Below are positions 34,763-42,829 of a DNA stretch of 64,000 bases, in pieces. Source of the stretch: Streptococcus hyovaginalis DSM 12219 (GTDB taxonomy: Bacteria > Bacillota > Bacilli > Lactobacillales > Streptococcaceae); assembly GCF_000420785.1 (NCBI RefSeq), contig NZ_ATVP01000003.1, forward strand, positions 62,001 through 126,000, given 5' to 3'. The position numbers and the translations under genes are program-made. The notes beneath the pieces are model-generated. The model saw only the letters and a program-made list of their open reading frames with translations, was not told the origin of the DNA and did no database searches. Within the stretch, counting starts at the first letter, position 1; each line of letters starts with the position of its first letter.

Positions 34763-34913
34763 AGTTATAGTGTATCAAAAATGCTATAGATGTGCGAAGA
34801 AATGCTGTGATTGCACAGACAAGATAAGTTATTTGCTAGTATAGACCTTTGATCGGATTTCTCTGCTTTGGTCTAGAATATGATAGAATAACATTAGAAA
34901 GTGAGGTTTAACA

Positions 34914-35870
34914 ATGTCAAAAGTAAAAATTGTTATCTTGGGAAGACCACTGGAAGAGGGGTTGCAGGATTTAAAAGAAAGATTTGATGTCGATTATGCA
35001 CCTTTAGAAGATACTAGAGAATGGTTGCTAGAGCATTTAGCGTCATATGATGGTCTTTACACGACACAATTGCCCGTTGATGAAGCCTTGATAGATGCGG
35101 GGAGTCATTTAAAGATGATCTCGACGCACAGTGTTGGTTTTGATCACATTGCTATTGATCATGCTAAGAAAAAGGGGATTGTGGTTTCTAATGCCCCGCA
35201 ATCCGTTTTGATGCCTACGGCTGAGCTGGCAGTGAGTCTAATGTTGGATACGATGCGGCGGGTTTCGTATTTTGATCGCCAGCTTCGTCAGAACAATTGG
35301 GTTGACACGTCGCTGAAATCGGGATTGAGCCATGGTTTAAATGGTAAAACGGTAGGTATTTTTGGTTTTGGGCGTATTGGCCAAAGGGTTGCTCGGATGG
35401 TTCAGGCTTTTGGTGCAAAAGTCATTTACTATAAACGGACACCTCTTTCTGCAGAGCAGGAAAAAACTTTAGGCGTCACTTATCATGAGCTAGATGATTT
35501 ACTCGCACAATCAGATGTGGTCAGCCTTCATGCTCCAGCTACAGCAGAAACAGAAGGGCTGTTTGATGCGGCTATCTTTTCGAAAATGAAGAAAGGAGCT
35601 TTCTTTATTAATACTGCGCGTGGGGCTTTAGTTGATGAAAAAGCTTTAGTTGCTGCCTTAAAATCAGGTCATATTGCAGGTGCGGGATTGGATGTTTATC
35701 AGGTTGAAGGCAAGGCTCAGGAAAACCTTATTGTCTTAGATCAAGTAGTTATGACACCCCATTCGGGAACGGCGACTTGGCATGCGCGTCTGGCTTTGGC
35801 TCAAGAAGCTGCACAAAATATGATTGCCTATTTTGAAGAGGGCAAAGTGATTAATCAGGTTAATGGTTAA
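34914..35870 (+). CDS. D-isomer-specific 2-hydroxyacid dehydrogenase
   Basis: 318-aa NAD(P)-dependent dehydrogenase. The Rossmann motif is GIFGFGRIGQRVA (residues about 144-156). Catalytic residues are visible as the Arg in NTARGALVD, the Glu in YQVEGKAQEN and the His in TPHSGTAT. The overall pattern is nearest to glyoxylate/hydroxypyruvate or 2-ketogluconate-type reductases, but the substrate cannot be fixed. ATG 34914 follows AAGTGAGG. A terminator follows at 35899. Confidence 0.86.
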   Translation: MSKVKIVILGRPLEEGLQDLKERFDVDYAPLEDTREWLLEHLASYDGLYTTQLPVDEALIDAGSHLKMISTHSVGFDHIAIDHAKKKGIVVSNAPQSVLMPTAELAVSLMLDTMRRVSYFDRQLRQNNWVDTSLKSGLSHGLNGKTVGIFGFGRIGQRVARMVQAFGAKVIYYKRTPLSAEQEKTLGVTYHELDDLLAQSDVVSLHAPATAETEGLFDAAIFSKMKKGAFFINTARGALVDEKALVAALKSGHIAGAGLDVYQVEGKAQENLIVLDQVVMTPHSGTATWHARLALAQEAAQNMIAYFEEGKVINQVNG

Positions 35871-35898
35871 ACGCCAAACTTGAGATAAGCGTTTTTAA

Positions 35899-35923
35899 AG
35901 TGAGTCCGCTACTGGCTTTTTTT
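35899..35923 (+). terminator. Terminator after the dehydrogenase
   Basis: AGTGAGT and ACTGGCT pair over seven positions with one mismatch and one wobble, followed by T7. Confidence 0.6.
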
Positions 35924-36034
35924 AGTGCCAATGAACCGTTATTACCATGCTTGGTAGTGATAGTAGGTCAAACCATGAGGTTTTGAGCTGAACTACGGAA
36001 AGATTAGTGGCGATATGGAGGCATTCTGGTTTTA

Positions 36035-36043
36035 TGGTATAAT
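36035..36043 (+). promoter_or_regulatory. Extended -10 promoter of dinG, near-leaderless
   Basis: TGGTATAAT is an extended consensus -10 ending only nine bases before the dinG ATG (36053). The predicted transcript start, about seven bases after the -10, lies within two or three bases of the start codon. Confidence 0.65.
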
Positions 36044-36052
36044 TCTAGTGTT

Positions 36053-38515
36053 ATGGATAAAACGAAACCCAAATATGCAGTGATTGATTTGGAGGCAACG
36101 GGAGCTTCGATCACAGCAAAAATCATTCAAGTTGGTATCGTGATTCTTCAGGGAGACGAGATCATCGAAACCTATCAAACGGATGTTAATCCACATGAAC
36201 CTTTAACAGACCATATTACACAACTCACTGGCATTACTGATGAACAGTTGGCTCTTGCACCAGACTTTTCACAAGTCGCAAGAGATATTTACCACTTGAT
36301 TAGCGATTGTATTTTTGTGGCGCACAATGTTAAATTTGATGCCAATCTTCTAGCTGAACACTTATTTTTCGAAGGCTATGAGTTACGTACACCGCGGGTG
36401 GATACGGTTGAATTAGCTCAAGTATTTTTCCCAACATTTGAGAAATATTCTCTTGGTGAGGTGACAAAAGCTCTAGGCATTCCCTTAGAAGAGGCCCACA
36501 CGGCTATTGCAGATGCCCAGGCGACAGCGCAGCTTTTTTTACGCATCAAAGAAAAAATAAGATCGCTTCCAGGGATTTTATTGGAGCGATTAAGCCGCTA
36601 TGCGGATGCCTTCTTGTTCGAATCGCGTTTGATCATTGATGAGATCCCTTTAACAAAACCTTTAGATGCTAACACGCACGATGATGTTGCTGGTCTAGTG
36701 CTCCGAAAAGCAAATGCTACAGTTTCGGAAAAATGTTATTCGCAAGACTTTTCGACCAATCTTGCTTTATTGGGGTTAGAAGAGCGTGATCAACAATTGG
36801 CCTTTTCAAAGGCTATAGCAGAGGCACAGCGGTCTAAGCAAAAGAGCCATTTTATCCAAGCACAGTCTGGCATTGGGAAGACCTATGGCTATCTCATTCC
36901 TTTGTTGGCAAATCCCGAACTGTCACGAGTAGTCGTTTCTGTACCAACAAAGCTGTTACAAGATCAAATAATGTCTGAAGAGGCCCAACGTTTACATCAC
37001 GTGTTCGGGACGGCTGTTCATAGCCTCAAGGGACCTGCTAATTACATCAAGTTAGATGCCTTCAAAGCTTCTTTGGATCAAGAGGATACCAATCGACTGC
37101 TCAATCGCTATAAAATGCAGCTCCTAGTTTGGTTATTTGAGACAGAAGATGGTGACTTAGATGCTATTAAGCAACAGCAACGGTTGCAATGGTACTTTGA
37201 CGAACTAAGGCATGATGGCAATTTATCGCAGGCCTCTTTATTTTTGGACCATGATTTTTGGCAGCGTTCCTATCAAAAGGCGCAATCCAGTCGTCTGCTG
37301 ATCACCAATCACGCCTATCTACTGACCCGCTTAGAAGATGATCCTAGCCTAATTGAGGGGGCTCAGTTGGTGATTGATGAAGCTCAAAAATTCTTTTTGG
37401 CTTTAGAAGCCTTTTCGCGTTCAGAGGTTGCTGTTGACCTGGTTTTAACTGAAATTGAGGAAAGGATAGCTGAGAGTTCAGAACTCTTAAGGCGCCGTCT
37501 CTTGGAGAGTTTGCAGTATGAATTGAATCAGCTTGTTATCCAGTTACAGCAAACGACCAGTCTTGAGATCAGTCCTGAAAAATGGCAAAAGATTTTTGGT
37601 GATATTCATGAACTGGAGCAGAATGGCTTAGTCTTGGAGAGTATGGCTTGCTTCGGGAAAAGGATCTATGATTCCGTTTGGTTAGAAGTGACCAATACCC
37701 CTACAAGGCGTCAAACCACTCTGAAAGCCGGCAAGGAATCATTTCTTGATTTTTCTAAGATGTTACCAGAGGAACAGGTGGTTTATTTTGTCTCAGCGAC
37801 CTTAACGATCAGTCCTGATTTGCAGTTGCCGCAGTTATTAGGGTTTGGGGACTACAGCCAGACTGTTGTCGCAGAGTTACCGACAGATCGTCAAGCTATC
37901 TGGGTTGATCAACAATCTCCTGATCCACATGGAGATCAAGACAGTTACTATCACATTTTAACTGATCGTATCATGGCTTTGGCGCAGTTGCAGAAGCCCA
38001 TGTTGATTTTAACAACTTCCTCTGAGGTGCTACTGGAACTTTCTCAGCGTCTTGAGGGTGAACATGTTCCTCATTTAGCTCAAGGAAAAGATGGCAGCAA
38101 TCACCAGATAAAACGACGTTTTGAATCAGATAAGGCAAGTATTTTACTGGGAACAGGTAGTTTTTGGGAAGGTGTTGACTTTAGCTCGCACGATCAGCTC
38201 ATCCTTGTGATCACGCGATTGCCATTTGAAAACCCACAAGATTTCCTCCATCAAAAGGTTACTAAGTTCTTATCTGAAAAAGGGAAGAATCCTTTTATTT
38301 CCTATAGTTTGCCTGTGATGATGATGCGTTTGAAACAAGCTATGGGTAGAACCAGTCGTAGGCAACAGCAACAATCGGCAATTATCCTCTTAGATCGCCG
38401 ACTCATGGAAAAAAATTATGGTCCTTCTGTTTTAGCACTTCTTGGGGAGGAGCGTCCTCTTTACCTTGAAAAAAGTGAAAAAATCTTATCAGATGTCGCG
38501 GATTTTCTGCTATAA
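36053..38515 (+). CDS. dinG: Fused DnaQ-type exonuclease / DinG-type helicase
   Basis: 820-aa two-domain protein. Residues 1-170 form a DEDDh 3'-5' exonuclease (VIDLEATG, FVAHNVKFDANLL, HTAIADAQAT). The rest is a DinG/XPD-like superfamily 2 helicase with Walker A SGIGKTYG, a DEAQ box in VIDEAQKF, and C-terminal motifs GTGSFWEGVD and QAMGRTSRR. The Fe-S cysteine set of E. coli DinG is not evident. Such fusions are usual in Firmicutes and act in DNA repair. No Shine-Dalgarno precedes the ATG, yet the exonuclease domain starts at once, so this is the start. Confidence 0.93.
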   Translation: MDKTKPKYAVIDLEATGASITAKIIQVGIVILQGDEIIETYQTDVNPHEPLTDHITQLTGITDEQLALAPDFSQVARDIYHLISDCIFVAHNVKFDANLLAEHLFFEGYELRTPRVDTVELAQVFFPTFEKYSLGEVTKALGIPLEEAHTAIADAQATAQLFLRIKEKIRSLPGILLERLSRYADAFLFESRLIIDEIPLTKPLDANTHDDVAGLVLRKANATVSEKCYSQDFSTNLALLGLEERDQQLAFSKAIAEAQRSKQKSHFIQAQSGIGKTYGYLIPLLANPELSRVVVSVPTKLLQDQIMSEEAQRLHHVFGTAVHSLKGPANYIKLDAFKASLDQEDTNRLLNRYKMQLLVWLFETEDGDLDAIKQQQRLQWYFDELRHDGNLSQASLFLDHDFWQRSYQKAQSSRLLITNHAYLLTRLEDDPSLIEGAQLVIDEAQKFFLALEAFSRSEVAVDLVLTEIEERIAESSELLRRRLLESLQYELNQLVIQLQQTTSLEISPEKWQKIFGDIHELEQNGLVLESMACFGKRIYDSVWLEVTNTPTRRQTTLKAGKESFLDFSKMLPEEQVVYFVSATLTISPDLQLPQLLGFGDYSQTVVAELPTDRQAIWVDQQSPDPHGDQDSYYHILTDRIMALAQLQKPMLILTTSSEVLLELSQRLEGEHVPHLAQGKDGSNHQIKRRFESDKASILLGTGSFWEGVDFSSHDQLILVITRLPFENPQDFLHQKVTKFLSEKGKNPFISYSLPVMMMRLKQAMGRTSRRQQQQSAIILLDRRLMEKNYGPSVLALLGEERPLYLEKSEKILSDVADFLL

Positions 38516-38516
38516 T
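38511..38516 (+). promoter_or_regulatory. -10 element of aspB overlapping the dinG stop
   Basis: TGCTATAAT, extended consensus -10, spans the dinG TAA and lies 78 bp upstream of the aspB start. Confidence 0.6.
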
Positions 38517-38593
38517 AGGACTACTGATGTTATCTATTATCGAGATAAGCCGATGGCAAAAACAGTTAAGAGGTGTTTCAGAAAGGGAGTAAA

Positions 38594-39772
38594 ATGGTAT
38601 TAGCAAATCGTATCACAACCATGCAAGAAAGTGTTACTTTGGCTTCAGGTGCGCGTGCCAAAGCCTTGAAAGATGAAGGGCGAGATATCTTAAATCTGAC
38701 CTTGGGTCAGCCTGATTTTCAAACGCCTCAACTGATCAAAGAAAAAGCCATTGAGGCGATTGCCAATGATCAAGTTAGTTTTTACACACCGGCCAGTGGC
38801 TTACCTGAACTTAAGGACGCTATAGCTACTTACATGAAAACCTTCTATGGGTATGAGGTGACCAGGGATCAGGTTTTAGCTGCAACGGGAGCTAAGTTTG
38901 TTCTTTATGCCTATTTTATGACTGTGCTAAATCCTGGTGATGAGGTGATTATCCCAACGCCTTACTGGGTCTCTTATGCTGATCAGGTGAAGTTGGCTGA
39001 AGGAACTCCTGTTTTTGTGGAAACCAGCGAGGAAACTCGGTTTAAGGCAACTGTGTCTCAATTGGAAGCTGTACGAACAGAGAAAACCAAAGTTTTCTTA
39101 CTCAATTCCCCATCAAATCCTACTGGTATGATTTACACCAAAGAGGAGTTGTTGGCTATTGGAGACTGGGCTTTAGAGCATGATATCTTGATTTTATCTG
39201 ACGATATCTATGGACGCCTGGTCTATAACGATAATACCTTTGTGCCGATTTCGAGTTTATCAGAAGCGCTTCGTCAGCAAACGATGGTTGTTAATGGTGT
39301 TGCGAAAACGTATTCGATGACAGGTTGGCGTGTGGGATTTGCGGTGGGAGATCCTGAGCTGATTGCTGGTATGTCAAAAATGTTGAGTCAAACGACATCT
39401 AACTTAACGACAGTAGCACAATATGCTGCCATCGAGGCCCTAGCAGGTGATCAAACGGCAGCTGAGGAGATGCGACGAGCCTTTGAAGAGCGTCTAAACA
39501 CCATTTACCCGCTTTTAGCGGCCGTTCCTGGCTTTGAAGTCATAAAACCTGAAGGTGCTTTTTATCTTTTCCCAAATGTTAAAAAAGCTATGGAAATGAA
39601 GGGTTTTGAGGATGTTACAGATTTTACCAATGACATTTTAGAAAAAGCGGGAGTAGCTTTGGTAACAGGTGCTGGTTTTGGTGTGCCTTATAGTTTGCGA
39701 ATGAGTTATGCCACTGATCTCGAAACCTTGAAAGCAGCTATTAGCCGTTTACAGGATTATATGGCGTCATAG
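38594..39772 (+). CDS. aspB: Aspartate aminotransferase (class I/II, PLP)
   Basis: 392-aa fold-type I aminotransferase. The PLP lysine lies in VAKTYSMTGWRVGFA, the substrate-binding Asn in NSPSNPTG and the PLP-phosphate region in YSMTGWR; the length fits the AspB subgroup Ib. It transfers the amino group between glutamate and oxaloacetate, feeding aspartate to the following asparaginyl-tRNA synthetase pathway. ATG 38594 follows AAAGGGAG; an ATG at 38573 is in frame but has no ribosome binding site. asnS follows 33 bases later, a common pairing in Firmicutes. Confidence 0.92.
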   Translation: MVLANRITTMQESVTLASGARAKALKDEGRDILNLTLGQPDFQTPQLIKEKAIEAIANDQVSFYTPASGLPELKDAIATYMKTFYGYEVTRDQVLAATGAKFVLYAYFMTVLNPGDEVIIPTPYWVSYADQVKLAEGTPVFVETSEETRFKATVSQLEAVRTEKTKVFLLNSPSNPTGMIYTKEELLAIGDWALEHDILILSDDIYGRLVYNDNTFVPISSLSEALRQQTMVVNGVAKTYSMTGWRVGFAVGDPELIAGMSKMLSQTTSNLTTVAQYAAIEALAGDQTAAEEMRRAFEERLNTIYPLLAAVPGFEVIKPEGAFYLFPNVKKAMEMKGFEDVTDFTNDILEKAGVALVTGAGFGVPYSLRMSYATDLETLKAAISRLQDYMAS

Positions 39773-39805
39773 TTGTCAAAGAAAAATACAAAGTAAAGGA
39801 AAGTT

Positions 39806-41152
39806 ATGTCTAGAAAATTAATTACCATTAACCAAGTTAGTCAATATGTGGGAGAAGAAGTCACTATCGGTGCTTGGGTTGCTAATAAGTCTGGGAAAGG
39901 GAAAATCGCCTTTTTGCAACTTCGTGATGGAACAGCCTTTTTCCAAGGTGTTGCCTTTAAACCAAATTTCTTCGAAAAGTTTGGCGAAGAAGCAGGTGCT
40001 GAAAAATTTGACACTATCAAACGTCTCAGTCAAGAAACATCTGTTTACGTGACAGGGATCGTCAAAGAAGATGAGCGATCAAAATTCGGCTACGAGCTGG
40101 ATATTACTGATATTGAGATTATCGGTGAGTCTCAGGATTACCCAATCACACCAAAAGAGCACGGAACGGATTTCTTGATGGATCATCGTCATCTGTGGTT
40201 ACGATCACGTAAACAAAATGCGGTGCAACAAGTCCGCAATGCTATCATTTATGCGACATATGAATTTTTTGATCAAAACGGCTTTATCAAGTTTGATAGC
40301 CCAATCTTGTCTGGAAATGCAGCAGAAGATTCAACAGAGCTTTTTGAGACAGATTATTTCGGTCAACCAGCCTACCTGAGCCAATCTGGTCAGCTCTATC
40401 TTGAAGCGGGCGCTATGGCTCTTGGCCGTGTCTTTGACTTTGGGCCTGTTTTCCGCGCGGAAAAATCAAAAACCCGCCGTCACTTGACAGAATTCTGGAT
40501 GATGGATGCGGAGTATTCTTTCCTTTCACATGATGAGTCGCTTGATTTGCAAGAGGCTTATGTTAAGGCCCTCATTCAAGGTGTGATTGACCGTGCGCCA
40601 CAGGCTCTTGAAACGCTTGAGCGTGATGTGGATGCCCTCAAACGTTATATTGCCGAGCCATTCAAACGTGTGTCTTATGACGATGCCATCTCGCTCTTGC
40701 AAGAACACGAGGCAGATGAAGATACGGACTATGAACACCTTGAGCACGGAGATGACTTTGGTTCACCTCATGAAACTTGGATTTCAAACTACTTTGGCGT
40801 ACCGACCTTCGTGGTCAACTACCCAGCTAGCTTTAAGGCTTTCTACATGAAACCAGTTCCTGGTAATCCTGAGCGCGTGCTCTGTGCGGATTTGCTAGCT
40901 CCAGAGGGCTACGGAGAAATCATCGGTGGCTCCATGCGTGAGGATGACTATGATGCCTTGGTTGCTAAGATGGATGAATTGGGCATGGACCGCTCAGAAT
41001 ACGAATTCTACCTTGACCTTCGTAAATACGGTTCTGTACCGCACGGTGGCTTTGGTATTGGTATCGAGCGTATGGTAACCTTTGTGGCAGGTACTAAGCA
41101 TATCCGTGAAGCCATTCCATTCCCACGGATGTTGCACCGTTTGCACCCATAA
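39806..41152 (+). CDS. asnS: Asparaginyl-tRNA synthetase
   Basis: 448-aa class IIb synthetase: an N-terminal OB-fold anticodon-binding domain (about 1-110, containing [24 protein letters not shown]) and the catalytic core. Motif 2 is [21 protein letters not shown], read over residues about 211-231, and motif 3 is [11 protein letters not shown] near the C-terminus. The motif-2 and hinge pattern identify AsnRS rather than AspRS or LysRS. It follows aspB closely and is followed by a 240-bp interval with only a terminator. Confidence 0.95.
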   Translation: MSRKLITINQVSQYVGEEVTIGAWVANKSGKGKIAFLQLRDGTAFFQGVAFKPNFFEKFGEEAGAEKFDTIKRLSQETSVYVTGIVKEDERSKFGYELDITDIEIIGESQDYPITPKEHGTDFLMDHRHLWLRSRKQNAVQQVRNAIIYATYEFFDQNGFIKFDSPILSGNAAEDSTELFETDYFGQPAYLSQSGQLYLEAGAMALGRVFDFGPVFRAEKSKTRRHLTEFWMMDAEYSFLSHDESLDLQEAYVKALIQGVIDRAPQALETLERDVDALKRYIAEPFKRVSYDDAISLLQEHEADEDTDYEHLEHGDDFGSPHETWISNYFGVPTFVVNYPASFKAFYMKPVPGNPERVLCADLLAPEGYGEIIGGSMREDDYDALVAKMDELGMDRSEYEFYLDLRKYGSVPHGGFGIGIERMVTFVAGTKHIREAIPFPRMLHRLHP

Positions 41153-41370
41153 ACACCTATAGCTAGTGTCAGAGTTTTGAGAAGAGTCTTCTATTTCCCA
41201 AACAATCTGACATAGCTGATGTCTAACTTGTTTGTGTTTTGCGGAGCAGGTCAGCACGATAGATGAAAATGCTCATCTTATCAAAAGAAGATGACTTTAG
41301 GGATGTTTGTCTCTTCAAATGGTCGCAGTCATCATTAGTATTTAAGATGCGAAAAACACTAATTATGATT

Positions 41371-41404
41371 AAAAAATGAACCGTCGTGTGGCGGTTCATT
41401 TTTG
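41371..41404. terminator. Bidirectional terminator between asnS and the TetR gene
   Basis: AAAAAATGAACCG (41371-41383) pairs with CGGTTCATTTTTG (41392-41404) around an 8-nt loop. The TetR stop codon (41396-41398) is inside the 3' arm. Confidence 0.88.
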
Positions 41405-41971
41405 TGTCTGTTGGTTATTATGACTGATGGATTCGTCGATTTTTAGGACTTTCGATATGATGTCGGTCATTTCTTCGGGGCTTTCCTTGCCTCCAGTTGC
41501 CACCCAGTATGATATTAAGCTTTCGATGCTGGCTAGATAGACTTGTAAGCCATAATGATAGGGAACACCGTAGTGATTGATGATGATATCTTGTGCTTGG
41601 GGGAAACTTAAAATGACATCATATGCAAAGTCTTTGATACTTTTTGAGAAATTCACATATGCTGTTTTGGCAATGACTTGAAAAAAGTCAAAATCATTTT
41701 TAATATAAGTAAAAGTATCCACAAGAGTGGTATGGGTATCTTTTTCAATATTGCCCTGGGTCAAGATATGGTATAAGGAGTCTAAATTATCTTGCTTCAG
41801 TTGTGCCATCATATCGTATTTATCCTTGTAATGAAGATAAAAGGTGCTGCGATTGATACCTGCTTTTCGGGTAATATCTGAAATGGTTAGATCCTCAAAA
41901 CTTTTTTCATTTAGAAGGTGGGTTAGGGCTTCTTTAATATAGGTCTTAGTTTCGGTATGTCGTTTGCTCAT
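41396..41971 (-). CDS. TetR-family regulator of the ABC transporter
   Basis: 191-aa TetR regulator: the N-terminal HTH (about residues 8-55, LTISDITRKAGINRSTFYLHYKDKYD) and a helical ligand domain resembling the TetR_C_33 type of DhaS-like regulators. It diverges from an ABC transporter operon and the 148-bp gap has two near-identical inverted repeats, so it is the probable repressor of both. Ligand unknown. ATG 41971 follows AAGGAAG. Confidence 0.86.
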   Translation of the reverse strand: MSKRHTETKTYIKEALTHLLNEKSFEDLTISDITRKAGINRSTFYLHYKDKYDMMAQLKQDNLDSLYHILTQGNIEKDTHTTLVDTFTYIKNDFDFFQVIAKTAYVNFSKSIKDFAYDVILSFPQAQDIIINHYGVPYHYGLQVYLASIESLISYWVATGGKESPEEMTDIISKVLKIDESISHNNQQTQK

Positions 41972-41990
41972 AGAGTTCTTCCTTTTTAAA

Positions 41991-42005
41991 TCAACACATT
42001 GTTGA
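41991..42005. promoter_or_regulatory. TetR operator 1
   Basis: TCAACACATTGTTGA, an inverted repeat (CAAC/GTTG arms), about 20 bp upstream of the tetR start codon and just upstream of the -35 of the transporter promoter. Confidence 0.7.
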
Positions 42006-42014
42006 GTTTTGTTC

Positions 42015-42062
42015 TTGAACTTTCATTAGCTAGATTATATAATACCTGTAAGATTAAATCAA
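42015..42062. promoter_or_regulatory. Overlapping face-to-face promoters of the TetR and ABC genes
   Basis: Plus strand: TTGAAC (42015-42020), 17 bp, TATAAT (42038-42043). Minus strand: TTGATT (42057-42062), 17 bp, TATAAT (42034-42039). The two -10 boxes overlap in the palindrome ATTATATAAT. The minus -35 overlaps operator 2. Confidence 0.75.
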
Positions 42063-42073
42063 CACCGTGTTGC
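42059..42073. promoter_or_regulatory. TetR operator 2
   Basis: TCAACACCGTGTTGC shares the TCAACAC...GTTG pattern with operator 1. It covers the tetR -35 and lies just downstream of the transporter -10, so one bound dimer would block both promoters. Confidence 0.72.
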
Positions 42074-42118
42074 TTTTATTAGGTGTAGACTATTATTAGA
42101 TAAGTGAGTGAATGAATT

Positions 42119-42820
42119 ATGGCTTATATTGAAATGAAGCATTCTTATAAACGTTACCAAACAGGTAATACTGAAATTGTGGCTAACCGTGATATCAATT
42201 TTGAGATTGAAAAAGGGGAGCTCGTGATTATTTTGGGGTCATCTGGTGCCGGAAAATCAACAGTTCTTAACATTCTAGGCGGTATGGACACTAATGATGA
42301 GGGGCAAGTTATCATTGATGGGAAAGATATTTCCAACTATTCTGAAAAAGACTTGACGACCTATCGTCGCAATGATGTCGGATTTGTTTTTCAATTTTAC
42401 AATTTAGTTCCTAATCTTTCCGCTAAAGAAAATGTGGAGTTAGCTTCAGAGATTGTTCCAGATGCTTTGGATGTGGAGAAAACCTTGGCGGATGTGGGTT
42501 TAGCTGAACGTATGGATAATTTCCCAGCACAGTTGTCTGGAGGAGAGCAGCAGCGTGTTTCCATCGCTAGGGCCTTGGCAAAGAATCCCAAGCTCCTACT
42601 CTGTGATGAGCCGACAGGTGCCTTGGACTATAAGACAGGTAAACAAGTTCTCAAAATCCTCCAAAATATGTCGCGGGAAAAAGGGGCTACAGTGGTCATT
42701 GTGACCCATAACTCTGCCTTGGCTCCAATCGCTGATCGTGTGATCCATATGCATGATGCCAGTGTGAGTGGGATTGAGATCAATGAAACACCGCAAGACA
42801 TTGCGACTTTGGAATATTAG
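42119..42820 (+). CDS. ABC transporter ATP-binding protein (MacB/LolD type)
   Basis: 233-aa ABC ATPase: Walker [11 protein letters not shown]-loop [21 protein letters not shown], signature [15 protein letters not shown], Walker [13 protein letters not shown]-loop VTHN. The sequence belongs to the group that pairs with FtsX-like permeases in antimicrobial-peptide or lipid extrusion. It precedes its permease by nine bases and is under TetR control. Its C-terminus extends 20 residues past the core. The ribosome binding site is weak (GAGTGAGTGA). Confidence 0.9.
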   Translation: MAYIEMKHSYKRYQTGNTEIVANRDINFEIEKGELVIILGSSGAGKSTVLNILGGMDTNDEGQVIIDGKDISNYSEKDLTTYRRNDVGFVFQFYNLVPNLSAKENVELASEIVPDALDVEKTLADVGLAERMDNFPAQLSGGEQQRVSIARALAKNPKLLLCDEPTGALDYKTGKQVLKILQNMSREKGATVVIVTHNSALAPIADRVIHMHDASVSGIEINETPQDIATLEY

Positions 42821-42829
42821 GAGGCGATC

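Noticed and set aside
35215..35418. Minus-strand open frame within the dehydrogenase gene
   Set aside because: Shadow frame of a well-supported enzyme gene, with no ribosome binding site.
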